Both the position numbers and the translations under genes were made by a program. A stretch of 64,000 nt of DNA. Source: Balamuthia mandrillaris. Taxonomy: Eukaryota; Discosea; Longamoebia; Balamuthiidae. The stretch lies in assembly GCA_031835245.1 (NCBI GenBank), contig JAVKOQ010000093.1:119751-183750 (forward strand). The letters are read 5' to 3'. Below, piece by piece: positions 44,927 through 59,400 of this stretch. Every line of letters begins with the position of its first letter. The stretch's first letter is position 1. Below the pieces are notes generated by a model. It saw only the letters and a list, made by a program, of their open reading frames with translations, was not told the DNA's origin and ran no database searches.

Positions 44927-46778
44927 TCATTTGTTTACTAACAACAACGGGCCTTGGGGCACAGCACTGTCCTCATTGGGCGCTTCGCTCAAGAGTAATC
45001 CCTCTGGGTGTGAGGGGGATGGTGTTGAGTGTTGCGACTGCTGCTCCGTGTTCTGTCGGTTCCAACTGACTGGAGGAAGCAGTTGCGGTCGTTGAGCATA
45101 AAAAGTGGCAACACGCTGATGTCCTATACAGAAATAGTAGAGCAAGTCGTCGTATTTGTGGTCGTCCACTTCCTCGCCAGCAGCCGCTGCAGAACCGGCT
45201 TCCTCTTTAGCCGAGTCCAGTGATAGCACTGATTCTCGCTTCAATTGTTCTAATTCGCAGCAAAGATAGTAAATGGCCTCTATAGTAGACAAGCAATGGT
45301 TGCCCAGCGGTTGAAATCGCCAAAAGAAGGTCTCTTTGCCAGGGCCTAGCTTCACCCTCGGAAGCTGGCGGATGTGTTCGTGGTTTAGTACCAGACCAGC
45401 CCCTTCCCATGTTGACTCTATGAACACCGCTCGTTCTATCCGTCTCCAGGGTTGATTTTGTTCTGGTGGTCAAAGTCACCGACCGCAAATAGAAGAGAAT
45501 AATCATAAATGAACGGTCACACCAAAAGAGAAAAGACAGCAAAGGAAGAGTGTACTAATAAAATTACCGTCATCAGGATCTTTGTCTGGCCACACAACGT
45601 CCTTCAGGCAGGTAGCATCCTTGGAAGGGAACAACACTACAGTTGTGGTCGGATCATATCGAGGGATGCCATTGGGAAAAGAAGTAAATACTCTGACTTG
45701 TTCTCTGGGACACAGCACAGCAGCGTGGATTGATGTGCAGCGGCTAGGCCGCAGTGAAGGATGGATCACTATGTCAATGCGCAGCGGCAGAACGAGGGCG
45801 TGCCCCTCTGGCCGTCGGCGCTCTCCATCAACGATCGATTCCCGTTTTGCTTGTTTGTTCTTGTTCACCTTTTTGACGCCGCGGTGGGGGCTCTCTCCTG
45901 TAGAAGCAATGGGGATGGAAGGCTCATAACAGTTCCAACAGTAGAGTGCACGTTTAGCGTTACATTTGGGGCATTGGTGGGTCCCCTTCGCAAACGTTGT
46001 AGCGAAGGCGGCAGGCCGCAAGGCTTCCACCTTGAATGTCTGGTGCGGAGATGGTAGCTCAGCTGACGAGGAACTTCCCATATCACAGACTTTGCCAAGC
46101 TCTTCCTTCCATTTTGCTAGCGCTTGTTGCTGTGCTGTCCTGCCAAAAGATTCCACGAAACGCAATTAAAACGGAGGAGGAGGAGAAAGAAGAAGAAGAA
46201 GAAGAAGAAGAAGAAGAAGAAGAAGAAGAAGAAGAAGAACAAGAAGAAGAAGAAGAAGAACAAGAAGAACAAGAAGAAGAAGAAGAACAAGAAGAACAAG
46301 AAGAACAAGAAGAACAAGAACAAGAAGAAGAAGAAGAACAAGAAGAACAAGAAGAAGAACAAGAAGAAGAAGAAACAACATAAGACTACAACATAAGACA
46401 ACGAGCACGAGCACAAAAAGGAGAAACTAACGTAAAATAGCTGCGGAGATCATAAACTGTTTGAAAGAGTGTCATGGCGGCGTGTAAGCCTCCTCCTTCA
46501 AGGTTTGCTCCTGTGGTGCATTTGCTCCTCTCCCTCAAGAGCTTGGCGGCCACCACTTGAATGACTTGAAAGATGTTCTCCCGGCAGCGCTTTTCCTTGC
46601 CAAGAACGGCCTTGTGGTGCAACAACAGCACGTTGGCCAGACGCTGCGCCTTTCCTTGGAACTGGCGAGTGTGGAGGCCGCCGCTGCAGGCCGCCGCAAA
46701 GCGTTTGGTGAAGGCGGGGTTGCGCACCATTTTTGCCCCTTCTTTCGAGGTCAAGAACAAGCGTCCATTTGCGGCCAT
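44927..46778 (-). CDS. DTW-domain tRNA-uridine aminocarboxypropyltransferase (DTWD1-like)
   Basis: Exons 46778-46432, 46139-45568 and 45462-44927 (+ coordinates, transcription order) give 484 residues. DTWD1/DTWD2 attach a 3-amino-3-carboxypropyl group from SAM to uridine in tRNA. Visible motifs are the zinc pairs CPKC and CWNC, LPLRIDIVIHP, STAVHA-like CTSIHAAVL, VLFPSKDATC, then VFIESTWEGA, which carries the family's STW signature with Glu for the usual Asp, and NHCLSTIEAIYY. The N-terminal 115 residues are helical and not part of the usual domain; they may be an extra RNA-binding or targeting part. The first intron contains a 190-bp (TTC)n tract on the coding strand. The enzyme probably makes acp3U20 or acp3U20a. 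Confidence 0.87.
46182..46376 (-). repeat. (GAA)n, TTC on the coding strand, in a DTWD1-like intron
   Basis: About 195 bp of GAA/CAA triplets on the plus strand fill most of an intron of the minus-strand tRNA enzyme gene. The apparent Glu, Lys, Phe and Leu frames are artefacts. Confidence 0.92.
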
Positions 46779-47148
46779 TATTCCCTTGTGGCTTTGGCTT
46801 TGGCTTTGCTGGTTGTTGTGCTGCTGCTGCTGCTGACGCCTCACAAACAAATAAATAAATAAATAAAATAAATAATTAGAGTGGGCGTTTAACCACCTTT
46901 TGCGCTTGACGGTCGCTTCACGCCAACTCGCAGCGTCATCTCCAACCCCCCCCCCCCCTTCGCAGCAACCGAGCAGCAAGCAAGCAAGCAAGCAAGCAGA
47001 GTTGTGGTAGTGAGTAGTATGGGGCACCCCCCCACCCCCCTGCCGCTAGGAAGAAGGCAAAAGAAGCTACCCTGAACTAATACCACCACCACCACCACTA
47101 AAACCAACGCACTGTCCGTGAGCAGCCGGTCTGCCAGAGAGCACGGGC
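46779..47148. promoter_or_regulatory. Divergent promoter region with C-runs and AAGC repeats
   Basis: About 370 bp lie between the tRNA enzyme and hydrolase starts. It contains (AAAT)n near 46850, poly-C at 46950-46961, short (AAGC)n, a second C-run at 47028-47040 and (ACC)n at 47082-47098. No gene is visible. Confidence 0.35.
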
Positions 47149-49046
<1,898 letters not shown>

Positions 49047-49049
49047 CCG

Positions 49050-49086
<37 letters not shown>

Positions 49087-49275
49087 CACTGGGCAGCAGC
49101 AATGGGTTGTTGTTTGTAGAGCAAAGAAATAAATAAACAAAGAGGGGAAAAAAACATAGGGATAGACACAAGGCTAGCTAGAGAGTCTAGACGCGGGAGG
49201 AAGAAGGGAAGGTAGAATGGAGGTGAAAGCCCAGGGCTTTTTTAGAGTGAGTTGGTTGCTGAAACCGGTCTAGGG

Positions 49276-50028
49276 TTAATCGATTCGCTTCTTTTGCCCC
49301 TTGCGCTCTGCCTTCTGCTTGTCGCCGCCTCGCTCTACGTCTTCCTCCCTCTCTTCTTCTGTGTCGTATTGTTCATCATCGCGGAGAGAGCCTTGAGGCT
49401 CTTCTTCCCAACGTTGTTGTAGGGCCATGTAAAGGCGTTTTCTGCGGTTGTACTTGTAGGGCAAGTAGATGGCCCAGATGGCCACCCACAACAGGCCCAA
49501 GAAGAGGAGGCACAGCCCTGTTGCAGGGTTGAGGTCAGCTTGCATAAGAAGGTAGATGCCACCCAAGAGGCTGGCAACAGGCAGCACCAAGGTGGTCAGC
49601 ACGACATAGGCGTAGATGAACAGCTGTTTGAGGAGAGAGACACCTGCTTGCTCTTGGCTCAACAAAAATGAAGTCGAGGTGGTACGGTGACTATTCTTTT
49701 CCAGCTCGGAATCTTCTTCCAAAAGCAGTTTGATGTAAAAGCATTCGAATATGTCTGAGTCACTGGCCGCCATGGCTGATAGAAAGGCAAGACGCCAGAG
49801 AGGAGAGGAAAGGGAGACAAGGAGAGAGGCGATGCCACTCTTCCAATTGGGTTTCTGCTGGCGGTTGAGGGGCGGGCAATTGAGGGAAGAGCTGTCTCCT
49901 CTCTCCGCCGCCTCTGCTGTCACTGTCTCCGCGCGGGAGGCCAGGGCGCCTGTTGGACAGGGAGAGCAGAGGAGGAGCTCCTCTTCTCCTCCTTCCCGTC
50001 CTCTGGACCAGGTGCTGAGTGACGTCAT
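49276..50028 (-). CDS. Small membrane protein with two predicted helices
   Basis: One exon of 250 residues from the ATG at 50028; a later ATG before AASDSDIFECF would give 165. Two adjacent membrane helices (LFIYAYVVLTTLVLPVASLL and LCLLFLGLLWVAIWAIYLPY) are followed by a basic YNRRKR and an acidic, charged cytosolic tail. I cannot name a family. The helical pair with a short loop resembles Pex- or PRA1-like hairpins only in outline. The gene is divergent from the NACHT-HEAT gene, with about 205 bp between. Confidence 0.55.
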   Translation of the reverse strand: MTSLSTWSRGREGGEEELLLCSPCPTGALASRAETVTAEAAERGDSSSLNCPPLNRQQKPNWKSGIASLLVSLSSPLWRLAFLSAMAASDSDIFECFYIKLLLEEDSELEKNSHRTTSTSFLLSQEQAGVSLLKQLFIYAYVVLTTLVLPVASLLGGIYLLMQADLNPATGLCLLFLGLLWVAIWAIYLPYKYNRRKRLYMALQQRWEEEPQGSLRDDEQYDTEEEREEDVERGGDKQKAERKGQKKRID

Positions 50029-50232
50029 CCCCTCTGGAAATTATGGCCTGTGTTGCCTTCCTTGGTTCGCCGTGGGTACCTGTTGCCTGGCACGCGGGCG
50101 GACCAGGGAGGGCAGAGGAGGAGGAGGAGGAGAGCCAACTTGCTATTATTATTGCCTTTCTCTCTCTCTCTCTCTCATCGTTGGTGGCAGTGGCAGTGGA
50201 GGTGGCGCTGGTGGCACTGGGCTGCATACAAC

Positions 50233-53200
50233 ATGAGCTTTATGCACCAAAGCGATGGCCATTTGTCTCTTCGGCCACTCCTCCAATCCTATCAGCGAGC
50301 TATTCACCGATTGCTTCAGCAGCTGCCGAGGGACTCCCCCACAAACCCTTCCGGCGAGGCGAGGGCCTCCTCGTCTTGTTCATGCCAACGCGGCTCCGCC
50401 TGCTCTTTTCGGTGCGTGGGAGGGAGGCTTCCCGCTAGCCTGCCGCTGGAACAAAGCAGTGAGTACTTTCGACTCAGAGCAATGAGCCGAGGTCAGCTGA
50501 CCTACTTGAAGGACAGGAGCTCGGGGAAGCTGGACGGTGGGTGGTCTCCTGACGAAGAAGAGCTAGAACTATCCCTCGGTCAACTGGTGATGCACTGTGG
50601 AGCTGGTGTTACACCAGGCACCTTCGCGCCTGGGGTTAACTCCAAGGAAGAAAAGGCTTGCTATTCGCTTGTCGTGGCTAACGAAGGACAAGGCAAGACC
50701 ACGCTGTTTCACTATTTATGGAAGTCCCTCAACACTTTCTTCGCTACACCTCCTGCCGCCACTACCTTAAGGCCCCAAGAAGAAGGGTTACACGCCATGC
50801 CCTGCAATTTGTTGAGAGGCTTGCCAGCTGCTTCCCTTCGTTTCTGCCTTTACGTGGACTGTCACTTCCTTGTCTCTTCGTTAGACCGGGCCTTAACCAG
50901 GAAAGCCTCACTTACCTCACAGCAACTGGGGCGACAATACAACCAAACGAAAAAGGAGGTGACGAAGAAAGAGGAGGAAGCAAAAGAGGATACGCAGAAG
51001 CCCAATCAGCGCGAGCGAGAGCTTACGCTGGAGATGGAGGCCTTAATCGAGGCTGCAGCACAGACCTGGAGCTCTCTCAAGCCCTCCGCAAAAATGAATC
51101 GAGGAGGAGAATTCGAGAAAATGACGGACAACAAAGTCGAGCTCCAACTAGACTTTAAGCGAGCACTGCGAAGCTTACTAGCAGATACAAGCCTGCCCTT
51201 TATTCTATTGCTCGACGGTTTGGAGGAGGTACCCTTGAATTTTCTTCACCCCCTACTCTGTGGGCTGTTGCAAACAGGTCAGTCGCTGCAAAGTAAACGA
51301 TGCCAAGAACAGATAAAAGAAGAAGCAGAAGAAGCAGAAGAAGAAGAAGAAGAAGAAGAAGAAGAAGAACAAGAAGAAAAAGAAGAACAAGAACAAGAAC
51401 AAGAAGAAGAAAAAGTAGGAGGAAGAGGACACGAAAAAGAGGCCAAGCAAGAAAAGGAAGGACACAGATTTGTGTGGAGTATGGATTCGAGAACAGAAAA
51501 AGACGGGGTGCTAGAGGAGGCGCAAGTGCAGAAGACCCAATCCTCTAAACTGCTGCAAGAGTTCGAGCGCAACGTACGGGTTGCCGCCGTAAGCCCGGAT
51601 ACCAAGTTATCACTGAGATTGCGACGTTTTGGGAAAAAGTTAAAGTACAGCCTGCGTGATGGAGGCAGGCTGCACACCGTATTAGCAGCTTGTCGCTATG
51701 ATACCCTTAAACGCCTTCTTTGTTTCGAAGAGCCACCCTCATCTTCCAGCACAGATTTGGAGAACACCAGTAACACGAGTTTGGAAAAACAAAAGCAGAC
51801 GGGAAAAGAGCGAGATCAAGAACCACCTCAGCTACAACTGCCGTCACAGCTACTGCCTCAACAAGGGCACCCGCCACAACCGCAGCCACAACTTCACCAA
51901 AACCAAGGAGATCTCTCTACCTCTTTTAAGTTTATTGCCGAATTGAAAGAGACGCGCCTTCGCAAAGAAGAGAAGATGGCGGCTGCATTTGGGGCAATGA
52001 CCAACGAAAGCATTTCCCAATGGGCAAACAGCGGCCTTGGGCAATTAATCCAATGGCGAGTTGTCAAGTTGCAAAACTTCGAGAGCGACTATGACGAAAA
52101 CATGTTTATTCGTCAGCTATTATCTCATTGGGGAGTCTATTCTTCATCTCTTTGGAAGCTGGTTTACAACAAGAAACTAAGGCTGCTTCCCGATCCACCT
52201 CCCCCCTCTGCTTCATCGCGCGTGGCTTGCACGCCACCACAGCTACCTTCACCCTTTGCCCCAACCACCACACCCTTCACACCCTTACAACTCTATCTAC
52301 TAGCAAGAGAATGTGCTATGCGAGGCATCTCGCGGTCAAGTGAAGAGAAACAAGCGTGCATCCACTCAAGAGGAGAAGGAAGGGGCGATATTGCCCAGAC
52401 TCTGTTCGAGTTTTATCAGCACTTGCTGGATGACATTGTGCACGACTACCTCTTCCACAATCTTCGGGTGCAAACTGAACGGCAGGCGATTGAAGATAGA
52501 ACTCCATCGAGTTGCGTTTTGGAGACGAAAGAACAAGTTTTCCGCGACTGGAAGCAATGGCTCTGCATATTCGCGTTTCTCATTTTTCTTTGGGAGGATG
52601 AACGCCGAACGAAGGGGGTGCATCGGACATCACTACAACGACGTTTTCTCATCGACTCGTTGCAGATTCTAGTAGAAGCCTTGCCTCATAGCTCTTTGTC
52701 GGTACGCAACGGCTCTCAACTATTAGATGAGTTATTAGACGTACTCCCGCAGAGCTTCTGCAGTGGAATGCGTATAGGACGTTCTGGATGTACACCCCGA
52801 GCTGAGGAAGGAGAGGAAGTTCCACTGAGTGACCACCACCGACAAGATGCACACCTGCCAGAGCAGAGACCATCGCTGGAAGTATTATCCTTCAAGGAGA
52901 CTCTGTTTCAACAGTTCTTAGTGGCTGAGTTTCTGCGGGACGAGCGCTTAGCTTCTCGGATATTTATCCTCCTTTCTAGCAGCAGCAATGAGTGCTACCA
53001 ACTTGCTAATGAGCTAAAGGAACTACCATCAGACAGACCCGTTGACGACGAGAGATGGTGGTGGGGGTTGTCGAACACTTCGCAACAAAGATATATAAGC
53101 CATTGGTGGTGGGATGCGGTGTGGTTGTTCTTGTCCTACAGCAAAGGAATGCAGTGGATGGCAGAGCGAATACTTCAACATCCTATACGGCTATACCATG

Positions 53201-56200
53201 AATGCGTGAGCAGTGCGCAGGTACAGCAGCTAGCAACAGATGGAACGGTAGATCGTGAAGAAGATGCAGCTCCACCACCAACCCTCACTTCTAGTCCATT
53301 TCCCACAATACAATCCGGCCCCTCTCCCTCCTCCTTGCCCAAATCCACAAGTAATGTCAGCTGTGGCTTTTACCAGACGTGGTTGGACTTGCTTCGAGCC
53401 TGTGGAACGGATCCGCACGATCTTGGTCAAGTAAGATTCTCGCTGCTGCTGAGAGCCAAGGCATGTGAGGGCTGCCTCTTTCAAGCTAGCACGGGCGTTG
53501 CAGCTCTTGATCTCCACGATGACGATGTTGGTGGCCTTTCACAAGACGATGGTGATAGTGCTGCGCACCTCAAAGCAACTCGCGATAGAAGTCAAAGAGG
53601 CCATGTAGAGAAGGAGGAAGATGGGGCTACGGCCGCTACGCTACCCCTCAAAGATGTGACGCAGCTTGGCAGTACATTCTGGGAATTAGTATTGCAATCA
53701 GAGACAACTCTTATGCATCTTCAATCCTATCCGGTCTATCTACAGTTGAACTACTGCCTTGGCAGCAAGATGGTAAACAAGGTCATCACCAAATGCATCT
53801 CTGTGCTGAAATATTCCCACTGGAACAATCTGGATCTCTTTGCAGTTCCCATTCTACTCAAATTCCTGCCCGAAAATTTCCTAGACGAAGCAAAAATATC
53901 CCAGCTTATCGCTCTCTTTGAGGAAGAAAAGAAACGAGATAAGGCCAAGCAACACAGTAGCAACCTTGGAAGTGTGCGGAACACCAAGCCGCTGCTGCCA
54001 ACACAAGGTTCAGACCCCAAGCGCAAACCACAAGAAACGGAGTCGGAAAAACACTCCATCAGAATACGGAGGAGCCTTATTCACTTGCTGTGGCAAATAA
54101 ACCTACGAAAAAGCTCTCCCGACCTGGAAAACATCAACAACTTCAACATCATCCACCTCATCATCGACTTGCTGAAGGACTCGGATGGTGGCGTGCAAAG
54201 AGAAGCCACGCTGATAATGAAGGAGCTTGGCAAACTCTCATTGCTCCAACTAGGAACCAAGCAACGAGAATTTTTTCTCAAACAATTGTTGCGGCTCTCT
54301 CCGCCTCCCACTGGTACTTCTACTGTCACTCCCTGCACAGTCATGCCATTAAGCTACGTTTTTGAGAGCTTTGAATGGAAGCAGTTGATGAACTCCGCAC
54401 TAAAAATGATGAAGATGTTCGATCTCTACGAGTGGCTGTTACGATGGGTAGGCAGTGAAGATGCCGGTCTACGCCTGCTGGTCTTCACAGTGCTGGGAAC
54501 TCTTGGTGACACCCTTCTGCCAACCCGCCAAAGAACTGACCCAGAACGTGTGGCCTCCTGTCAGGTCTTGGCTATGCTTAGCCAGGCCTATCAACCATCT
54601 TACCCTCCAGCTTTGCTCAAGCGGCTTAAAGATATCGATCGTCGTACTACCTCATCACCGCCTATCTTCGGCAAGACCAATGAGGAACGCCCATTTGTAC
54701 GAGCCTTTGTGTCGGTGGCCTTTCATGCCTTTGGCGAGGGAGCAGCTGAATGTCCTGATGTCGCCTCGATGATGGAACTGCTACAGTGTAAACCAACGTT
54801 CATGTCCCGCATCTCTGCTGTCTTGTTGCTGAAGATGAGCGAGGAGCAAGAGGGTCTACGCCAAGACCATTACAGCGAAGGAGATGAACGAGAAAAAACG
54901 AGCGAAAATTGCCCAGAAACAAAAAATAATGGCTTGCTTGTACTGCAGAAGCTGATGATGGCACCATTTGACGTAGCTGGTGGAGAAGGAGGCCCAAAAG
55001 GTGACTTTGTTGAAGGGCTCAACAACTTTGTTATCAAGGAAATCCTTCCACTTCTGCGCCTCATACCTGACCATTTGCTCAGCCATAGTTCTGAGCATAA
55101 GTTTTCCTTGCTCTCATCTTGGTTGCTGCAGCTGCCTCATTCAACAACATCGTCAATGCAAACGGAAGCAAACAAGTCTATCACAAACCCTCGCACCTTA
55201 GATACTGCACTTCAATCCCACAACTCCCTACAGTCGAGCATAGATCTGCAACTTCTCATACTCAAGTCCTTGCCCTCTCGCTTCTCTCTGTCGATGGAAG
55301 AGCATCTCTTCCCTCACACCTGCAATACACACCTGAACTATCTCTTCCTGCTTTTGGACGTACTGGAAAAGCATGACCGTGCTAGTGGAAACCTTATCCT
55401 CAGAGAAGCGATTATTGAGAAGTTAAACGTGGTAGCAACGAATCAGCTGACGCAACACATCACCCATGTTCGTCCTTTGTCACAACAGCTGACAAAGGAA
55501 GAGGTAGAAGGAGAAGAACAAGAAGAAACAGAAGCGGCAGCAGACACTAGTTGTTGTGCCAGAAAGAACATCATCAATGCCCTGCTTACTGCTCGCGCAG
55601 AGCTGGCAAGACGATGCGCAAAACTGCTTTCCCACAGGTCTGCTTGGGTTATTCTTTCTTGCTTAAGGCTACTGTTTGTACTCAATGACAAAGAGAGAGA
55701 AGAGACACCGTTTATCATATCACATTACCGCAAAAATGCTACAGACACAGGACCTCTTCAACCAAGCAAATGTACTCCTCATCATCCTTCAATCGATTGG
55801 AAGGACGCAGTAGAGCAGATGTTAAACCGAACGCTCATTATGTTAAGCGAAACGGATCCAACATTTCGGATGGAAGCAACAAGCCTCCTTAACCTATTTC
55901 TCAACAACACTGCTCGGCACTACCACCACAAACTAAATAACTACGGCAATACCATAGGCATGAACATCAGGCTGGAAGACGAGCATATCATTGCCCTTTG
56001 CTCGTTGCTCAAGTCTCCTCTCTTTGCCATTCGAGCCACAGCCGTAACTGCTCTTGGCATGTTTTGTCAGACAACAGCAGTCGTGCCAACCTTACCTCAA
56101 CGACCCACCAAACAACCACTATTTGCAGGCTGGCAAAAACGAATCGAGCACTTTCTTCTGCAAATCCTACGGGAAGAAAGCAACATGGATAGAGAGGGAA

Positions 56201-56533
56201 ATGATGCGGTTCAAGAATCAACTGTCCGTGCATTGTGCTTTCTTAGGGAGAATATATCAGATGAAGGGTTGGCTACTGTGGCCAGCCTTCTTAACGCCAA
56301 GAGCCGGTTAAGGATTGTTGTGCTAGAAGCTCTTGCCTCCTTTGGGCGGCGTTCCCTCTTTTATATACCGTGTTTCATAGAGTTCCTTAAAAGCGAGAAT
56401 CCTTGTCTCCGAGAAACTGCGGCTCATCAGTTGAAAGTATTGGCGTCATACCTCCCCTTTGACGAAGAACATATAGCGCAACTAGGGGCATTGCTGAGAG
56501 GTACTTGAATTTTCACATTTCTTCATCTACGTT

Positions 56534-56571
<38 letters not shown>

Positions 56572-58140
56572 GCACTCTCACACTCTCCTCTGCTTCCTCT
56601 CCCTCTCTTCAATAGGTACTAGTGACGTTGCCAAGATGCCTCGCCACAGTTCTGGGACGCCTTCTCTTTCTGATGGCGACCAGTCCTTCGAGGAAGAGCT
56701 ACACTTACCCGATTTTGAGGAATCTGATTCGGATGACGACGCTTTTGTCAGAGAGGAGGCTCTGGGTGTTCTTATGAAGTTAGGCCCTCAAACATTGATC
56801 CTCTTTGTTCACGATATCATGGACATTCTGTCAAATGAGCGAAATGAGGAAGGTTCACTCTACAAAGCGTGTCTTCTGGCCACAGGCTTACTGCTTCAAT
56901 ACTTGCACAAGAAAGAGGTTGACCTGGACATTAACGAGCAGCGCCTCCACCACATTCGATACCTTTTGTGTGCAATGGAGTCTACACATGACGGGTGGAA
57001 AATAGCTGCTATGCAGCCAGTAAACGCAGTTCACTTGTCCCTCATGCAAAGACAGGTTAACGAGAAATTGCAAGGGGTGAAGCAGAGACGATTGCTTGTG
57101 AACAAGTATTACAACTTTATCCTTCCTCCCATCATCAACAACAGCCTCAACAGCACCATCCCAATGGTCAAAAAGGCTGCCCTCAAAATCCTCCGCATCA
57201 ACCCTAAGCTCATCACTCGCTTTCACTACACATTCAAGCTCACCAAGTTGCTTAATTCGTTTGCTGAAGACCCAGACAACCAAATTCAAGCCTTTATGTT
57301 GCTTGCAGAAGCTTGTTGTGTGACTATCACAGCTCATTTGAATCCTTTGGTCTCGTTGCTTAAAAGTAGAGACACCAAAATCCTTATCAAGACAATTAAC
57401 CTCTTTGGGCGACTTCGTAGTAGGCAAGGTCTCACATGCGCCCTCAATCTTGTGCCGTCAGCCATCAATCACCTTAACTCGTTTGACATAAAGCGAAGAC
57501 TGCTCTCTCTTCTCGTCAAGTATGGTGACGACTTTGAGTTGCAGCAGCCAATGCCTCAACAAGCTACTTCTGAGAGTTATCAACATGAACTGCATTTACG
57601 AAAACAAGAGGTGAAGCTTTTATTCTCCAAGTCAAAAGATGCTAGTCTGAAGGGCTTTGCCTTTCAAGTACTGAAAAAGGACTTTTTGCATGATATTGCC
57701 TCAGAGCAACAGGTGCAGTATATACTTATTACTTTGAGAGCAAGCACTGTACTAACTGTACCTACTAGCTTCCTGCTGAATTCATTAAAGTGCTTATTTC
57801 TATGCTAACAGATAGCAGCACCAAAAATCAAATGGAAGGCGTGTTCACATTTGCAGAGCTCAAACCTTTTCATAGACGTCAAATCCTACCTTTTCTCTTT
57901 CCTTGTTCCTCTGCTTCCATTCCTTCATCAAGACCCCAAGCTATAATTTCATCTTCTACTACAGCTTTTAGTTGCTTTTCTTTTCCTTTTATTGCTGGTA
58001 CTTCACACAGTGACAGTAGTGACAGTGAAGAACAAGAAGAAAATGGTCAAGATTCTGAAAACACACCACTTAGTGACTCAGTTATTTTATGGCAACTATT
58101 GAGCATGCATTGGAACTGCCTCATAACACATACCTTTTAA
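50233..58140 (+). CDS. NACHT NTPase with HEAT-repeat C-terminus (NLR-like), 2,578 residues
   Basis: Exons 50233-56500, 56616-57712 and 57769-58140 join in phase. STAND-type NTPase features come first: Walker A ANEGQGKTT (about 149), NACHT-style Walker B FILLLDGLEEVP (about 323), VLAACRYD (about 483), and FKETLFQQFLVAEFL (about 886), which matches the winged-helix motif after NACHT domains. From about residue 1180 to 2500 there are many helical pairs of HEAT/ARM character (for example IIDLLKDSDGGVQREATLI, LLKSPLFAIRATAVTALGMF, SENPCLRETAAHQLKVLA). A Glu-rich microsatellite-derived tract (51310-51420) is inserted inside the NTPase. NACHT proteins with repeat sensors work as oligomerising switches, often in innate immunity or cell death; here the sensor is HEAT rather than LRR and no N-terminal effector domain is recognised. 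An immune-like function is inference. ATG 50233 is the first in frame. The ending after 57900 is Ser-rich and may be extended by untested splicing. Confidence 0.82.
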
Positions 58141-58217
58141 ACTTTTGTTTGTAATTGCTTTTTTACTTTGTAGTTAACTTGTTGTAAAAAGAGCCTTATT
58201 TAAGTGATGTTTAAGAT

Positions 58218-58872
58218 AATAATAATAAGTTTACAAATTTTGCTTTAAGAAAAAACCAAACTAGAAAAAGTATTGTACATACATCCTCTTTACTTACTCC
58301 CTCTTCCTCAATGCTTTCCTAATTGTGTGCTATAACAATGTTGAATAAGCTTTCAGACAAGCTTTACACACTCATATATCTATCCACCTCTTTCCTCTTT
58401 CTTTTTTCCTCTTTTTCATCATTTTACATTACTTCTACGAATTGATAGAATGCATAAGAACTTTCATACTTCCATTTTATTGCATTTTACTTGCTTTTGT
58501 TTTTGCTTTTCATGATCTCTATATATATTTATAACTTTGCTTACATTGTTTTACTTCTTGTGCTTAGTTGTCTTTTTTTCTGATATAACTTCGTTGTATA
58601 GACTTCTATAATCAGATTTTTTGTTGTTTCTGCATGTTAAGTACTTGCAGTTCTCTTTAAATGGCTGAATGACTATTTAGTTTTTTAAAAACCCAAAAGA
58701 CAGTCCATTACAATGAATAGCATTCATCAAATATTCCTTTCTTGAGTTAAACCAAACATCTTCTATTTATCAACACTTAGTTTTGGCCCTTATCCTCTTG
58801 GCTTTCTTTTAAACATCACTTATCTGTTTACTTCCTTTACCATCTTCTTCCTTACCTTCATTTTGGCTTGGA
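58218..58872 (-). mobile_element. Older 5'-truncated, decayed copy of the same LINE
   Basis: This AT-rich segment aligns in order with the 3' part of the LINE at 59151-59990, with many substitutions and at least one internal deletion. Matching stretches include TTGCTTACATTGTT, CTTCTATAATCAG, TGAATAGCATTCATCAA and CCTCTTGGCTTTCTTTT. It has no open frame. It is cut at its 5' side near 58872, where the 3' end of the newer element begins, as expected if the newer copy landed next to or inside it. It starts about 80 bp past the stop codon of the NACHT-HEAT gene. Confidence 0.75.
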
Positions 58873-58897
58873 CTATTACAAAAAAGGAACACAATGT

Positions 58898-59400
58898 AGT
58901 AGTAGTAATAAAAAGTTTATTTGCTCTGAGAGCAACACCAATCTATACATAAAAAGTAAGCCTTGTACATACATAGTGTACTCTTACTTTTCTTACTCCC
59001 TCATCCTCAATGCCTTCCCAATTGTTACTCAATTCACAAGTGAAAGGTGTTGAATGAGATTTCAGACCAACTTTGTATCATCTAGCTATCCTTTTCTTTC
59101 CCTTTCCTTTTTCCTCTTTTCCTTGCTTACATTACTTCCAAAGACTGATAGTAATAGTAATAAAAAAGTTTATTTGATCTGAGAGAAACACAAATCTATA
59201 CATAAAGTAAGCCTTTAATACATACATAGTGTTCCATGTTCAGCACCTCCCTCATCTCAATGCCTTCCCAATTGTTACTCAATTCACAAGTGAAAGGTGT
59301 TGAATGAGATTTCAGACCAACTTTGTATCATCTAGCTATCCTTTTCTTTCCCTTTCCTTTTTCCTCTTTTCCTTGCTTACATTACTTCCAAAGACTGATA
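58898..59400 (-). repeat. Two tandem ~250-bp copies of the LINE 3' end
   Basis: A unit of about 250 bp occurs at 58898-59150 and again at 59151-59400. Bases 59008-59150 and 59258-59400 (143 bp) read identically, while the other halves differ by small changes. Each unit ends, on the element's strand, in an AT-rich ACTTTTTATTACTAC-like tail. A more diverged third version lies in the truncated copy at 58218-58450. Tandem 3' units could come from template jumping by the reverse transcriptase or from unequal crossing over. Confidence 0.85.

Noticed and set aside
57898-58012. A further intron near the end of the NACHT-HEAT gene
   Set aside because: An acceptor-like CACACAG exists but no convincing donor pairs with it in phase, and the frame is open without splicing.
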